Shown here piece after piece: positions 51,403-59,709 of a stretch of DNA of 64,000 nucleotides. Origin of the DNA: Lacrimispora sp. BS-2 (GTDB lineage: Bacteria; Bacillota; Clostridia; Lachnospirales; Lachnospiraceae); NCBI RefSeq assembly GCF_040207125.1, contig NZ_CP157940.1, positions 1,984,001-2,048,000 of the forward strand, given 5' to 3'. The translations under genes and the position numbers were made by a program. The notes beneath the pieces are model-generated. The model was not told the DNA's origin. It did no database searches and saw only the letters and a list, made by a program, of their open reading frames with translations. Position 1 is the stretch's first letter. Every line of letters begins with the position of its first letter.

Positions 51403-51738
51403 CTCCTGATAATTATTATATTACCTGCTATGCCGTATTTGTCAATCCATTAAAGGCATATTAACCTATTCCCTTAAGATTTTAGGGAATTAAGGGGCTT
51501 TGGCAAACAAGCTCCTCTTCCAGCTCCGTCCCATGTACCTGCAGGGATTCCGGTGTTTTTGTCACAGCGGAATGCCGTGCAAATTCCTGCCATCAGCAAT
51601 CAGCAGTATCAGACAGCCGCAGTGTCAAAATCTTTTACAGATCTAAATTAAAACAAACCTCTATGCTGCTCATAATAGTACTCCTGCTGCATAATATAAA
51701 ACAAATGCTCCTTTTGAATCAGACCTGGAGGCTGAAAT
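51403..51738. other. Gap of 336 bp before the subtilase gene
   Basis: It holds a half copy of the ACACCGG palindrome (51540-51562, CAGGGATTCCGGTGTTTTTG) next to a shared CCCATGTAC block also seen near 50925. I see no gene in it. Confidence 0.4.
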
Positions 51739-53412
51739 TTGGAAAAAATTCTGGACAATAACTACTATGACCTTATTATTAATAACGTTTCAATCCCAAT
51801 GTATGCTTCCGAGGATAACATTACTACGCTGAATTTCAGGCACTCTCTGCTTCATGTCCTTAAGGAAAGCTCGGATCCCTGCAACCTGGGCCTGTATCCT
51901 TATCACAGTTTTCCGACTCTCTATGTGATAACCTCTACTGTCAGCATTGAAAAATCAGGGATCGGCACCGTACAGAGAAATCCTTTTTTAGGCCTGTTTG
52001 GGCGGGGAATCATCGTTGGAGTTATAGATACCGGAATTGATTACCAGCACCAGGCCTTTCTTTATAATGACAACACCACCAGAATTCTCTCTATCTGGGA
52101 CCAAACTATCCAGACCGGCCCCATTCCCGAGGGATTCACATTTGGTACAGAATATAAAAGAGAGGTTATCAATCTGGCCTTGAGATCAGATAACCCCTTA
52201 TCCATTGTACCTTCCGTTGACACCAACGGCCATGGCACATCGATCGCAAGCGTAATCGCCGGTAAGCCAAATGCGGATGGCACCTTTTCCGGCATTGTTC
52301 CGGAATCCGAACTGGTGGTTGTAAAGCTGAAAGAGGCAAAGCAGAATCTAAAGGAGATCTTTTTTGTACCGGAAGACGCTCTTTGTTTTCAGGAATCTGA
52401 TATTATCCTTGGAATACGCTATTTAAATTCTTATGCGCAAAGCATCAGCCGCCCCGTGGTCATATGCATTGCTTTGGGAAGCAGCCAGGAAGGGCATGAC
52501 GGCAGCGGCGCCCTCAGCAATTACCTGAACTATCTGGGAAGGCTTCCCGGAATCGGCCTTTCCGTTTCAGCAGGAAATGAAGGAAATAATCGGAGGCATT
52601 ACTTTAATAACACCACGGAGCCTCCATTTTACAATGACTTTGAATTAAGAGTCGGGGAACAGGATAAATTATTTTCTATGGAAATATGGCCTTATGCCCT
52701 TGGACGGTTCGCCGTTGATATTTCAACTCCAAACAGGGAATCCACCCAGTTAATCTATCCCACCATTGGCTCCTGCAGAATGTTCAACTTTATTTTTACC
52801 CCAAGCGTGCTCTGGGTGAATAACTTTATCTTTGAGGAAGAAACCGGGGACCAGCTCATATTGCTTCGTTTTAGGGATGCCCTGCCGGGAGTCTGGAGCA
52901 TCCGGGTCCAAAGTGTTGAAAATGAGCCGATATCCTTTCACTCCTGGCTTCCTTCCGGTAATCTTATTTCAAATGATACCTTTTTTCTTAACCCAAATCC
53001 AGATACCACCATAACCTCTCCCGGCAACGGCCTTCACCAGCTGACAGTGACTGCCTATAACCAGTTTAATGACAGCATACTCATAGAATCAAGCAGAGGT
53101 TATACAAGGACCGGACTGGTCAAACCAGATATTGCAGCTCCAGGCTACCAGCTGCCCTGTGCCGTCCTGAGGAATCAGTACGGCACAATTACCGGAACAG
53201 GGGCAGCCGCCGCTCATACGACCGGCGCTATTGCCATGATCTTAGAATGGGGAATTGCAAGAGGGAATTATACATCCATGACAGGATACGATGTGAACCG
53301 CCTTCTTATAAGGGGCGCCAGGAGGGAAGGGGCCAATGTTTTCCCAAACAACATATGGGGATATGGCCAATTGGATGTAAACAATCTGTTCCGAAGGCTT
53401 ACCAATGTATAA
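51739..53412 (+). CDS. S8 (subtilisin) family protein with Ser replaced by Gly (CspC-like pseudoprotease)
   Basis: 557 aa, no signal peptide. The Asp of the triad is at 97 (GVIDTGID) and the His at 165 (NGHGTSIASVIAG), with SVSAGNEGNN as the oxyanion region. The block that normally reads GTSxAAP/AxxAG reads here TGTGAAAAHTTGA, so the nucleophilic Ser is Gly488. This suggests a non-cleaving protein. In Clostridioides difficile, CspC is a catalytically dead subtilase with Gly at this place that senses germinants; CspB-type relatives are active. TTG 51739 has GGAGG seven bases upstream. Alone; no CspB or SleC gene is near. Confidence 0.85.
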   Translation: MEKILDNNYYDLIINNVSIPMYASEDNITTLNFRHSLLHVLKESSDPCNLGLYPYHSFPTLYVITSTVSIEKSGIGTVQRNPFLGLFGRGIIVGVIDTGIDYQHQAFLYNDNTTRILSIWDQTIQTGPIPEGFTFGTEYKREVINLALRSDNPLSIVPSVDTNGHGTSIASVIAGKPNADGTFSGIVPESELVVVKLKEAKQNLKEIFFVPEDALCFQESDIILGIRYLNSYAQSISRPVVICIALGSSQEGHDGSGALSNYLNYLGRLPGIGLSVSAGNEGNNRRHYFNNTTEPPFYNDFELRVGEQDKLFSMEIWPYALGRFAVDISTPNRESTQLIYPTIGSCRMFNFIFTPSVLWVNNFIFEEETGDQLILLRFRDALPGVWSIRVQSVENEPISFHSWLPSGNLISNDTFFLNPNPDTTITSPGNGLHQLTVTAYNQFNDSILIESSRGYTRTGLVKPDIAAPGYQLPCAVLRNQYGTITGTGAAAAHTTGAIAMILEWGIARGNYTSMTGYDVNRLLIRGARREGANVFPNNIWGYGQLDVNNLFRRLTNV

Positions 53413-53497
53413 TCTGTCTGCCGGGACCGGCGTAGATCCCTGGATCCAGGGTCACAGAATGAATGGGCAGACAAGGCTTGGCAGCCGGGTACGCGTA

Positions 53498-53544
53498 AGG
53501 GTGTCCCCCTCTATGAATATCATAGTTCGGGGACGCCCTTTAAA
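53498..53544 (+). terminator. Terminator-like hairpin after the S8 gene
   Basis: AAGGGTGTCCCC pairs with GGGGACGCCCTT around a loop; the T tail is short. Confidence 0.55.
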
Positions 53545-53563
53545 ATTTGGATTTTTACGTCGT

Positions 53564-53707
53564 TTAATTCATTAAGGAAATGTGATATTTAAACTTCCGA
53601 TAAATCTTCCATATAATAACTGCCGGCATACTGAAAAACAGATACAGAGTGGACACTCCACCTATGATTGCATAAACAACAATCAATAAAATAATAATGG
53701 CATTCAT
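53564..53707 (-). CDS. 47 aa membrane protein, unknown function
   Basis: ATG 53707 has AAAAGGAGG eight bases upstream. The product is almost wholly hydrophobic (MNAIIILLIVVYAIIGGVST, then FFSMPAVIIW) with a basic end (KIYRKFKYHISLMN). It is not part of any longer frame. It may be a small membrane peptide or a type I-toxin-like peptide; no antisense RNA is evident. Confidence 0.62.
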   Translation of the reverse strand: MNAIIILLIVVYAIIGGVSTLYLFFSMPAVIIWKIYRKFKYHISLMN

Positions 53708-53901
53708 ATATCACGCCTCCTTTTCTGCCTTTATTTTAGTAAAAATTACCATAAAAAGGAATAGAAAAAAGGCGATCTTAACACCATCTTAACAAAGCGC
53801 TGCCGTGACAATCCACATGGATCTCCTTTATAATGGAATTCGCTTGTATTTCCAATATAAGCGAACTGTTGATGAGTTACTATACAAAGGGAATGATAAA
53901 T

Positions 53902-54018
53902 ATGGCAGAAGTGACAATGTGCCAAAGCTGTGGTTTACCTTTTAACAAAGAACACTCTCATTTCATTACAATAGAGCCTGACGGAAGCTTGTGCCCATTA
54001 TTTTTTCCTGAGTCTTGA
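53902..54018 (+). pseudogene. Truncated putative zinc-ribbon protein
   Basis: ATG 53902 with AAAGGGAATGA upstream reads MAEVTMCQSCGLPFNKEHSH, then FITIEPDGS. This is the start of the small putative zinc-ribbon proteins that continue with a second Cys pair. Here it ends LCPLFFPES, losing that pair. Its 3' end overlaps the xanthine dehydrogenase stop by 21 bp on the other strand, so the end may have been lost by rearrangement. Confidence 0.55.
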
Positions 54019-56595
54019 ATAGTAGGTATCTTCCATGGGAAGCTTTGGCCTTAATACATGGTCACGGGCATAGTAAGCTCCCTGGACAGCAGGTGCTGTG
54101 GGTATGGTAGTGATCTCCCCAATTCCCTTTGCACCATATGCCACTCCAAGCAAATCTTTCTTTTCCACGTAAATGGCATGAATATCGGGAATCTGGTCAG
54201 CTCTCATCAAGCCAAGGGTTCCGTATTTTACCTGGGGAACACAATCCTTTAAGGGCCAGTCTTCTGTCAGTGCATAGCCAAGGCCCATCAGAACTCCCCC
54301 TTCGATCTGCCCCTGTATTGCAATGGGATTGACCACCTTTCCAGAATCATGGGCAGCGTAAACTTCCTTTACACGTCCTTCATCATCTATAATGACCACA
54401 TGGGTCGCGAACCCGTAGGCAACATGGCTTTTCGGATTAGGCTTATCCGCCCCCAGCTTATCTGTAGGCTCAAAATATTCTGAGAAAAATACCTTTCCTT
54501 CAAGGGCGGCTAAATCTCCGTCTGCCTCCTGCAATGCCTGACTTAAGTCTAAAGCAGCCATGCGGACCGCTTCTCCTGTAATCAGGGTTTGGCGGGAACC
54601 TGATGTTGTTCCTGAATCAGGAGCCACTTCCGAATTAGAGCCCATGTTTTTAATACACTTTCTTGGCAGCCCCGTTGTCTCTGCAACCATCTGTACAAAT
54701 ACCGTGGCGCAGCCCTGGCCGATATCGGAAGCCGCCGCATAAATTTCCACGATTCCGTTTTGAACCGCCAGCTTTGCCCGCCCTTTATCAGGCAGGCCAA
54801 CGCCTACACCTGCATTTTTCATAGCACAGGCAATGCCCGCCCGTCCTGGATTTTGTTCATAGGCTTCCCGTACCGCCTCCAGGGTCTCTTTCAAAGCTGT
54901 AGAGCAGTCCGCAATCTGACCGTTTGGTAAAACCTTGCCCGGCTCAATGGCATTGCGGTAACGGATCTCCCAGGGGGATATCCCCACCATCTCTGCCAGT
55001 ATATTGATATTGGATTCCAGGGCAAATTCACTTTGACATACACCGAAGCCTCTGAATGCTCCTGCCGGCGGATTATTGGTATAATATCCAAAGCCCCGTA
55101 TATCCGTATTCTGATAGCAGTACGGTCCCACCGAATGGGTGCAGGCGCGCTCTAATACCGGCCCGCATAAAGACGCATAGGCACCTGTATCAAAGTAAAT
55201 CTCACAGTCCAATCCGGTGAAAATACCATTTTCATCACAGCCAAGTGTAAAGGTTCCCTCCATGGGGTGGCGTTTTGGATGGAAATTCAACGATTCCTGG
55301 CGGGAAAATTTCACCTTTACCGGACGTTTTACCTTCAGGGCAGCCAATGCAGCAATATGCTGGACCGACACATCTTCCTTTCCGCCGAATCCGCCGCCTA
55401 CCAGCTTATTTTCAACCACAATGCGGTCCTGCTGGTCTTCCCAGTTTAACATCATGGATATTTCATGTCTGGTATCATACACCCCTTGATCTGTAGAATA
55501 CACTTTTACTCCATCTTTATAAGGAAATGCAACGGCGCATTCCGGTTCCAGAAACGCATGCTCTGTAAAAGGCGTTTTATAGCTTCTTGTTACTACGTAT
55601 TTGGAATTTTCCAGAGCTGTTTTTGCATCCCCACGGGTCACATGGCGTGACTGGCATAGATTTCCATTTGGATGAATGGCCGGGGCTCCTTCCGCCTTGG
55701 CTTCATGAACATTTCTGACCGGCTCCAGTTCTTCATAGTCAATCTGGACCAGCTTTTTGGCTTTTTCCAGTATCTCTTCTGTTTCAGCAACAACCAGACA
55801 GATTGCATCGCCCACACAGCGGGTGATATCTCCTTTTGTGATCATTACATCCCAATCATGCTGGATATGTCCGACCTTGTTGTTTGGAACATCCGCAGCA
55901 GTTAAAACTGCCAGCACTCCCTGCAGAGCCAGAGCCTTTTCCATATGAATATCAAGTACCCTTGCCCTGGGATATTTGGAGCGCACCGCCGAGGCATATA
56001 CCATTCCATCAAGAACCACATCATCCGGATATTCGCCATACCCCAGGACCTTTTCCCTGACATCGATACGAAACGCCCGCTTTCCTACGCCAAAATCGTC
56101 ACCTGTTTCCAAATCCTTTTCTATGGTCTGTTCCCCACGGAAAATTGCAGCCGCAAGCTGGATTCCTTCAATGATTTTTTTGTATCCTGTACACCGGCAG
56201 ATATTCCCCTTGATTGCCACCTTGATTTCCTCTTCCGACGGATCAGGATTTTTATCGATCAGGGCTTTTCCCGCCATAACCATACCGGGAATACAAAATC
56301 CGCATTGAACCGCACCTTTGGATCCAAATGCATAAACAAATGTCTCTTTTTCTTCACTGCTCATCCCTTCTATTGTTATAATATTGCGTCCCACTGCCCT
56401 TTTAGTGGTCAGAACACAGGCCTTTACCGCCTTGCCGTCTACAATGATGGTGCAAGTCCCGCAGGCTCCCTCGCTGCAACCATCTTTCACTGAAAAAAGC
56501 CGGAGATCATCACGCAGATACCGGAGCAGTGATTTATCCTGTGATGTTTCACATGTTCTTCCATTTACAGTAAAACTATATATTTTATCTTCCAT
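53998..56595 (-). CDS. Selenium-dependent-type xanthine dehydrogenase (2Fe-2S and molybdopterin domains fused)
   Basis: An 865 aa fusion. Residues about 1-160 hold the plant-type 2Fe-2S centre (CSEGACGTC, 40-48) and the second cluster (QCGFCIPGM, NICRCTGY). From about 175 the molybdopterin-binding domains follow: FRIDVREKVLGYGEYPDDV, GGGFGGKEDVSVQ, GAFRGFGVCQSEF, SDIGQGCATVFVQM, SGTTSGSRQT and the active Glu in AYGAKGIGEITTIPTAPAV near the end. The fusion of Fe-S and Mo parts without a FAD subunit fits the selenium-dependent molybdenum hydroxylase XdhD-like group. Electrons probably pass to the polyferredoxin encoded upstream. Start ATG 56595 follows GTGAGGAAATGGAAG. Confidence 0.88.
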   Translation of the reverse strand: MEDKIYSFTVNGRTCETSQDKSLLRYLRDDLRLFSVKDGCSEGACGTCTIIVDGKAVKACVLTTKRAVGRNIITIEGMSSEEKETFVYAFGSKGAVQCGFCIPGMVMAGKALIDKNPDPSEEEIKVAIKGNICRCTGYKKIIEGIQLAAAIFRGEQTIEKDLETGDDFGVGKRAFRIDVREKVLGYGEYPDDVVLDGMVYASAVRSKYPRARVLDIHMEKALALQGVLAVLTAADVPNNKVGHIQHDWDVMITKGDITRCVGDAICLVVAETEEILEKAKKLVQIDYEELEPVRNVHEAKAEGAPAIHPNGNLCQSRHVTRGDAKTALENSKYVVTRSYKTPFTEHAFLEPECAVAFPYKDGVKVYSTDQGVYDTRHEISMMLNWEDQQDRIVVENKLVGGGFGGKEDVSVQHIAALAALKVKRPVKVKFSRQESLNFHPKRHPMEGTFTLGCDENGIFTGLDCEIYFDTGAYASLCGPVLERACTHSVGPYCYQNTDIRGFGYYTNNPPAGAFRGFGVCQSEFALESNINILAEMVGISPWEIRYRNAIEPGKVLPNGQIADCSTALKETLEAVREAYEQNPGRAGIACAMKNAGVGVGLPDKGRAKLAVQNGIVEIYAAASDIGQGCATVFVQMVAETTGLPRKCIKNMGSNSEVAPDSGTTSGSRQTLITGEAVRMAALDLSQALQEADGDLAALEGKVFFSEYFEPTDKLGADKPNPKSHVAYGFATHVVIIDDEGRVKEVYAAHDSGKVVNPIAIQGQIEGGVLMGLGYALTEDWPLKDCVPQVKYGTLGLMRADQIPDIHAIYVEKKDLLGVAYGAKGIGEITTIPTAPAVQGAYYARDHVLRPKLPMEDTYYSRLRKK

Positions 56596-56652
56596 TTCCT
56601 CACAAATCCTTCTCTACCGCATATTTATTGTTTTTCTCACTGTCCATGCTGT

Positions 56653-57225
56653 TTAAAGCACCGTAAAAATCCCATCCCTGTCAACGATGGTGCCCCGTGG
56701 ACATTTTACCGCGCACATTCCACAGCTGATGCATAGATCTTCGTCAATGACCGCGCAATGACCCGTCACATGGATTGCCCCCACCGGACAGTTTTTCTCA
56801 CAGAGCCGGCAGGAAATACAGCTCACCTCACATACTCCTTTTGCATCTGCTCCCCTGTCATGGTTGGAACAGCGGGGCATGATTGCCAAATCCGGCGGGA
56901 TCAGGCGAATCAGATTTTTCGGACAGGCCTTCACACATAGACCGCAGCCCACACATGCTTTCGGATCTACCTCTGCCGTTCCATGGGAATTAATATGAAT
57001 GGCCTTCAGCCGGCAGGCAGAAACGCAGCTGCCAAATCCAAGGCATCCGGAGGAACATTTAAGGATTCCCTCCGGATATTTCTCCATAACACTGACACAA
57101 TTACCTTCTATCGCAGTTCTATCTGTTATTTCCGCTGCCCGCCTGCCCCCGCTGCAATAGACCAAAGCAACCTTTTTCTTCTTTTTCTGTTTCACAAGAA
57201 ACTCATCCTTTCCATCCTTTTTCAT
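56653..57225 (-). CDS. Polyferredoxin (RnfB-like 4Fe-4S protein)
   Basis: 190 aa. Four cysteine clusters are seen: CSSGCLGFGSCVSACR, CVGCGLCVKACP, CEVSCISCRLCEKNCP and CISCGMCAVKCPRG, the second and fourth ideal 4Fe-4S motifs. The N-terminus is very basic and has the RnfB-like YCSGG segment. It lies 57 bp upstream of the xanthine dehydrogenase gene and on the same strand, so it most likely takes electrons from that enzyme. There is no signal peptide. Confidence 0.88.
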   Translation of the reverse strand: MKKDGKDEFLVKQKKKKKVALVYCSGGRRAAEITDRTAIEGNCVSVMEKYPEGILKCSSGCLGFGSCVSACRLKAIHINSHGTAEVDPKACVGCGLCVKACPKNLIRLIPPDLAIMPRCSNHDRGADAKGVCEVSCISCRLCEKNCPVGAIHVTGHCAVIDEDLCISCGMCAVKCPRGTIVDRDGIFTVL

Positions 57226-57446
57226 AAAGACACGTAAATCGTCTTTTTACAGAATTCTAAATACAGAATCCTATTTTCAATATCATATAATTTTTTTACT
57301 TCCCTCCTATCCTCTCTCACAAGCTTTCCATGCTTTTTTCATCCTTGTCTTTTTGTAATTAACAAAATTTTTTAGATAAAAATAGAACAAATCTTGAAAA
57401 ACTTGTTCAAACTGTCTAAAAAGCAGGAGGAATTTTCTCTTTTTTA

Positions 57447-57472
57447 CCGATATAATTATATTAATATATCGG
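57447..57472. promoter_or_regulatory. ModE-like palindromic operator
   Basis: CCGATATA (57447-57454) and TATATCGG (57465-57472) form a perfect inverted repeat around an AT core. ModE operators in E. coli are palindromes with CG-N-TATATA-type halves, so this looks like one. It lies between the polyferredoxin/xanthine dehydrogenase genes and a ModE-type gene. The rest of the 346 bp gap is AT-rich and I see no gene in it. Confidence 0.55.
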
Positions 57473-57571
57473 ATTTAAAAAATCAAGCTAACAAAAATTT
57501 TGATTTTTTTATTTACGTTCCCCTTGCCACACACCTAAAAACTTTGTATAGTAAATTTGAGGTGATGAACG

Positions 57572-57901
57572 ATGCGCGTAATTGCAAGAGTAAGGATCGG
57601 AAAAGATAAAATTTTCATGGGTAAAGGCGTAAAAGAAATGTTAGATGCCATTGAAATGTATAAATCCATTAAAAAAGCAACGGAACACACGGGGATTTCC
57701 TATCCAAAGGCCATCCGGATGATCCGGACCCTGGAAGAAGAACTGGGTTTTCCTGTTGTTATTTCTGAAAAGGGCGGAAATGAACGGGGAGGAACCCGTT
57801 TAACAGATAAAGGAAAAGAAGTCCTTGAAACCTATCGCAGGATTGAGAAATCCGTGGACGAATATGCAAAAAAGCTTGTTGAGGAAGAATTTCATTTTTA
57901 A
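57572..57901 (+). CDS. ModE-type winged-helix regulator (DNA-binding domain only)
   Basis: A 109 aa protein. ARVRIGKDKIFMGKGVKEMLDAIEMYKSIKKATEHTGISYPKAIRMIRTLEEELGFPVV is the ModE N-terminal LysR-like wHTH, followed by GGNERGGTRLTDKGKEVLETYRRIE. The C-terminal molybdate-binding (TOBE/Mop) domains are absent, so it cannot sense molybdate that way. GAGGTGATGAACG precedes ATG 57572. It is divergent from a molybdenum enzyme, so a link to molybdenum or purine use is likely. Confidence 0.88.
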   Translation: MRVIARVRIGKDKIFMGKGVKEMLDAIEMYKSIKKATEHTGISYPKAIRMIRTLEEELGFPVVISEKGGNERGGTRLTDKGKEVLETYRRIEKSVDEYAKKLVEEEFHF

Positions 57902-58004
57902 TATCCCAATGAGCAGGAAAGGATTTTCCATATTTTACAGAGCACTTTTCAAAAACGCATATTTTTTCCAGCCACTGTGCATACTCAACTCGTGAGGTGA
58001 TGAT

Positions 58005-58592
58005 ATGAAGCTTTTGAGTCTCTGCGAGATCATATTTCAGTGTGCTTTATTTGCGTTAATAATTTTTCATGTTTTCAAACGGGAATTTAAGTTAATGAAG
58101 TCCGTTATCTTAGTATTTGTATTGTCATTCTTACCGGAATTATTAAATGCCTTATTTCGAATAAGAGTTGATGCTTTCAGCATCTTCGTGTATTTTATCA
58201 TCATATTTATGGCATTGTACCTTGGAAGCTCTTTCCTTTTTTATGATAAATATAAATGGTGGGACCGGGCAATACATTTTCTGTCCGGCATCGGGTTTGC
58301 GGGCTTTGGAATTGCAATTGCAGGCACAAACTCCGGCATTATGAAACTGGTAGTTCTGTTATTGGGCTTTACCTTTCCCATAACTCTTCATGTAATTTGG
58401 GAAGTACTTGAATATTTAAGCGATTGCATCACTCATGGAAATGCACAGCGGTGGCAGAAAATCAATGCTTCTAATAACCATGTATCTGAAAAAGCAATTC
58501 AGCCCGCAGGTCTTGTGGATACAATGAATGATGCGATCTGCTGCATTGCCGGCTCCGGGCTTGCAGTTCTTATCTGGTGGTTTGTTATATAG
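58005..58592 (+). CDS. Membrane protein, DUF2238/YjdF-like
   Basis: 195 aa with about six hydrophobic helices. Conserved polar residues lie at the ends of helices: DKYKWWDRAIHFLSG, ITLHVIWEVLEYLSD and GLVDTMNDAICCIAGS. Those D, H, E and D-T-x-x-D residues are the DUF2238 pattern and could bind metal. No function is known. GAGGTGATGAT precedes ATG 58005. Confidence 0.6.
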   Translation: MKLLSLCEIIFQCALFALIIFHVFKREFKLMKSVILVFVLSFLPELLNALFRIRVDAFSIFVYFIIIFMALYLGSSFLFYDKYKWWDRAIHFLSGIGFAGFGIAIAGTNSGIMKLVVLLLGFTFPITLHVIWEVLEYLSDCITHGNAQRWQKINASNNHVSEKAIQPAGLVDTMNDAICCIAGSGLAVLIWWFVI

Positions 58593-58691
58593 CCACGAAC
58601 CGATAACTCATGAATATATTCCTATATGCTTCTGAATATTTTTTCTTAAAAACTTTATAATATCTTATAAAACGAATTGAGGTGATTCTAT

Positions 58692-58880
58692 ATGCCAAAA
58701 GGAAATATTATTCCGGAAGCAAAGGCGGCCCTTGACCGGTTTAAGTATGAAATTGCAGAAGAGACTGGCTTCCCTATAAATAGCAATGATTATGGTAAGA
58801 TGACATCTTATCAATATGGTTATATGGTTAAAAGAATGATTGAAGAGCAGGAAAAGCAGATAATGGATCAATCTTTATGA
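58692..58880 (+). CDS. Alpha/beta-type small acid-soluble spore protein
   Basis: 62 aa. It has ALDRFKYEIAEETGFPINS-type text and the second half GKMTSYQYGYMVKRMIEEQEKQI, where the first part carries the germination-protease site region and the second the GxVGGxMVKxMI-like DNA-binding segment (here YGYMVKRMIEE). Somewhat diverged from classical SASP. GAGGTGATTCTAT precedes the ATG. It protects spore DNA. Confidence 0.75.
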   Translation: MPKGNIIPEAKAALDRFKYEIAEETGFPINSNDYGKMTSYQYGYMVKRMIEEQEKQIMDQSL

Positions 58881-58947
58881 CCATTTTAAGCGTTGACAGT
58901 CAAATAGCATTACCATATAAAAATCATATGATCAGAGAGGTCTAACC

Positions 58948-59136
58948 ATGGGAAAATATAACAGCGGTGCGGAATTACCGGTGGGTTTTGGTTTGGCACT
59001 TGAAGAATATAAAGCAATGGATTACTTTTTCTCCTTACCCACTCAGACACAGCAGCAAATTATCGATCAAACTCTTATGATACAGTCGAGAGAAGAAATG
59101 CTTGCTTATGTTCAGTCTTTAGTGGCACCGAAATAA
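58948..59136 (+). CDS. Small conserved-type hypothetical protein (62 aa)
   Basis: MGKYNSGAELPVGFGLALEE, then AMDYFFSLPTQTQQQIIDQTLMIQSREEMLAYVQSLV. Predicted helical and soluble, with the PxGFGxAL opening I associate with small proteins of unknown role in Clostridia. GAGAGG precedes the ATG. It follows the SASP gene by 67 bp and may be coexpressed. Confidence 0.7.
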   Translation: MGKYNSGAELPVGFGLALEEYKAMDYFFSLPTQTQQQIIDQTLMIQSREEMLAYVQSLVAPK

Positions 59137-59150
59137 ATAACAATCTCCAA

Positions 59151-59212
59151 TTAAAAAACAGCCACACTTGCAAAAAGGCAGATACCTTTCACAAGTGTGA
59201 CTGTTTTTTAAT
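59151..59212 (+). terminator. Strong terminator
   Basis: AAAAAACAGCCACACTTG pairs with CAAGTGTGACTGTTTTTT after the small gene at 58948. Confidence 0.9.
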
Positions 59213-59256
59213 GAATCTCAATGATAAAAATAATCAGCTCTGGCAAAAGCCGTGTG

Positions 59257-59418
59257 CTACCGGAGTTCGTCCCTCCAGAACGCCACCCTCTTCTCATTTA
59301 TCTCCTTTATCTTCTCCGGATCCACCTTGAAATTTCTCCTGATATCCATTAATCCATTGATTTCCTGCTGCACATCCGTGACCTGGGTATAGCAATAGCC
59401 GAGACATAGGGAATCCAA
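59257..59418 (-). pseudogene. C-terminal remnant of a glycoside hydrolase family 2 gene
   Basis: On the minus strand a frame reads SLCLGYCYTQVTDVQQEING, then LMDIRRNFKVDPEKIKEINEK and a stop. The block CYTQVTDVxxExNGLxxxxRxxK is the C-terminal end of family 2 beta-galactosidase/glucuronidase barrels. Nothing upstream continues it. The rest of the 570 bp gap (59137-59709) holds the terminator and AT-rich sequence only. Confidence 0.72.
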
Positions 59419-59709
59419 ACATTATCTCCTGTTATGCTGTCAATCCCGGCTGCCGGTCTTTTACGTCTTAAAACATTCCATGGATTACCGAATTGCTGCT
59501 GTTAGGAAATTGTTATAATTTCCAGGATTATTTCCAAAACAGAAAAATCTTGCTGAATTATGTCTAATCTTATGATAAAATGAAAAAAGTTTTTTCATTA
59601 ATAAATATGGCCATAATAATATAAAATCCTGCTATATGGCACTTATTTTCATTCGTGATGAAAGAATAATAAAAAAGGAATCTTATGGAAGAATAGGACT
59701 GGTTAAATT

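Noticed and set aside
57394..57609. 71 aa frame before the ModE-type gene
   Set aside because: TTG start without ribosome site, overlaps the next gene and contains the palindromic operator; low-complexity AT-rich sequence.
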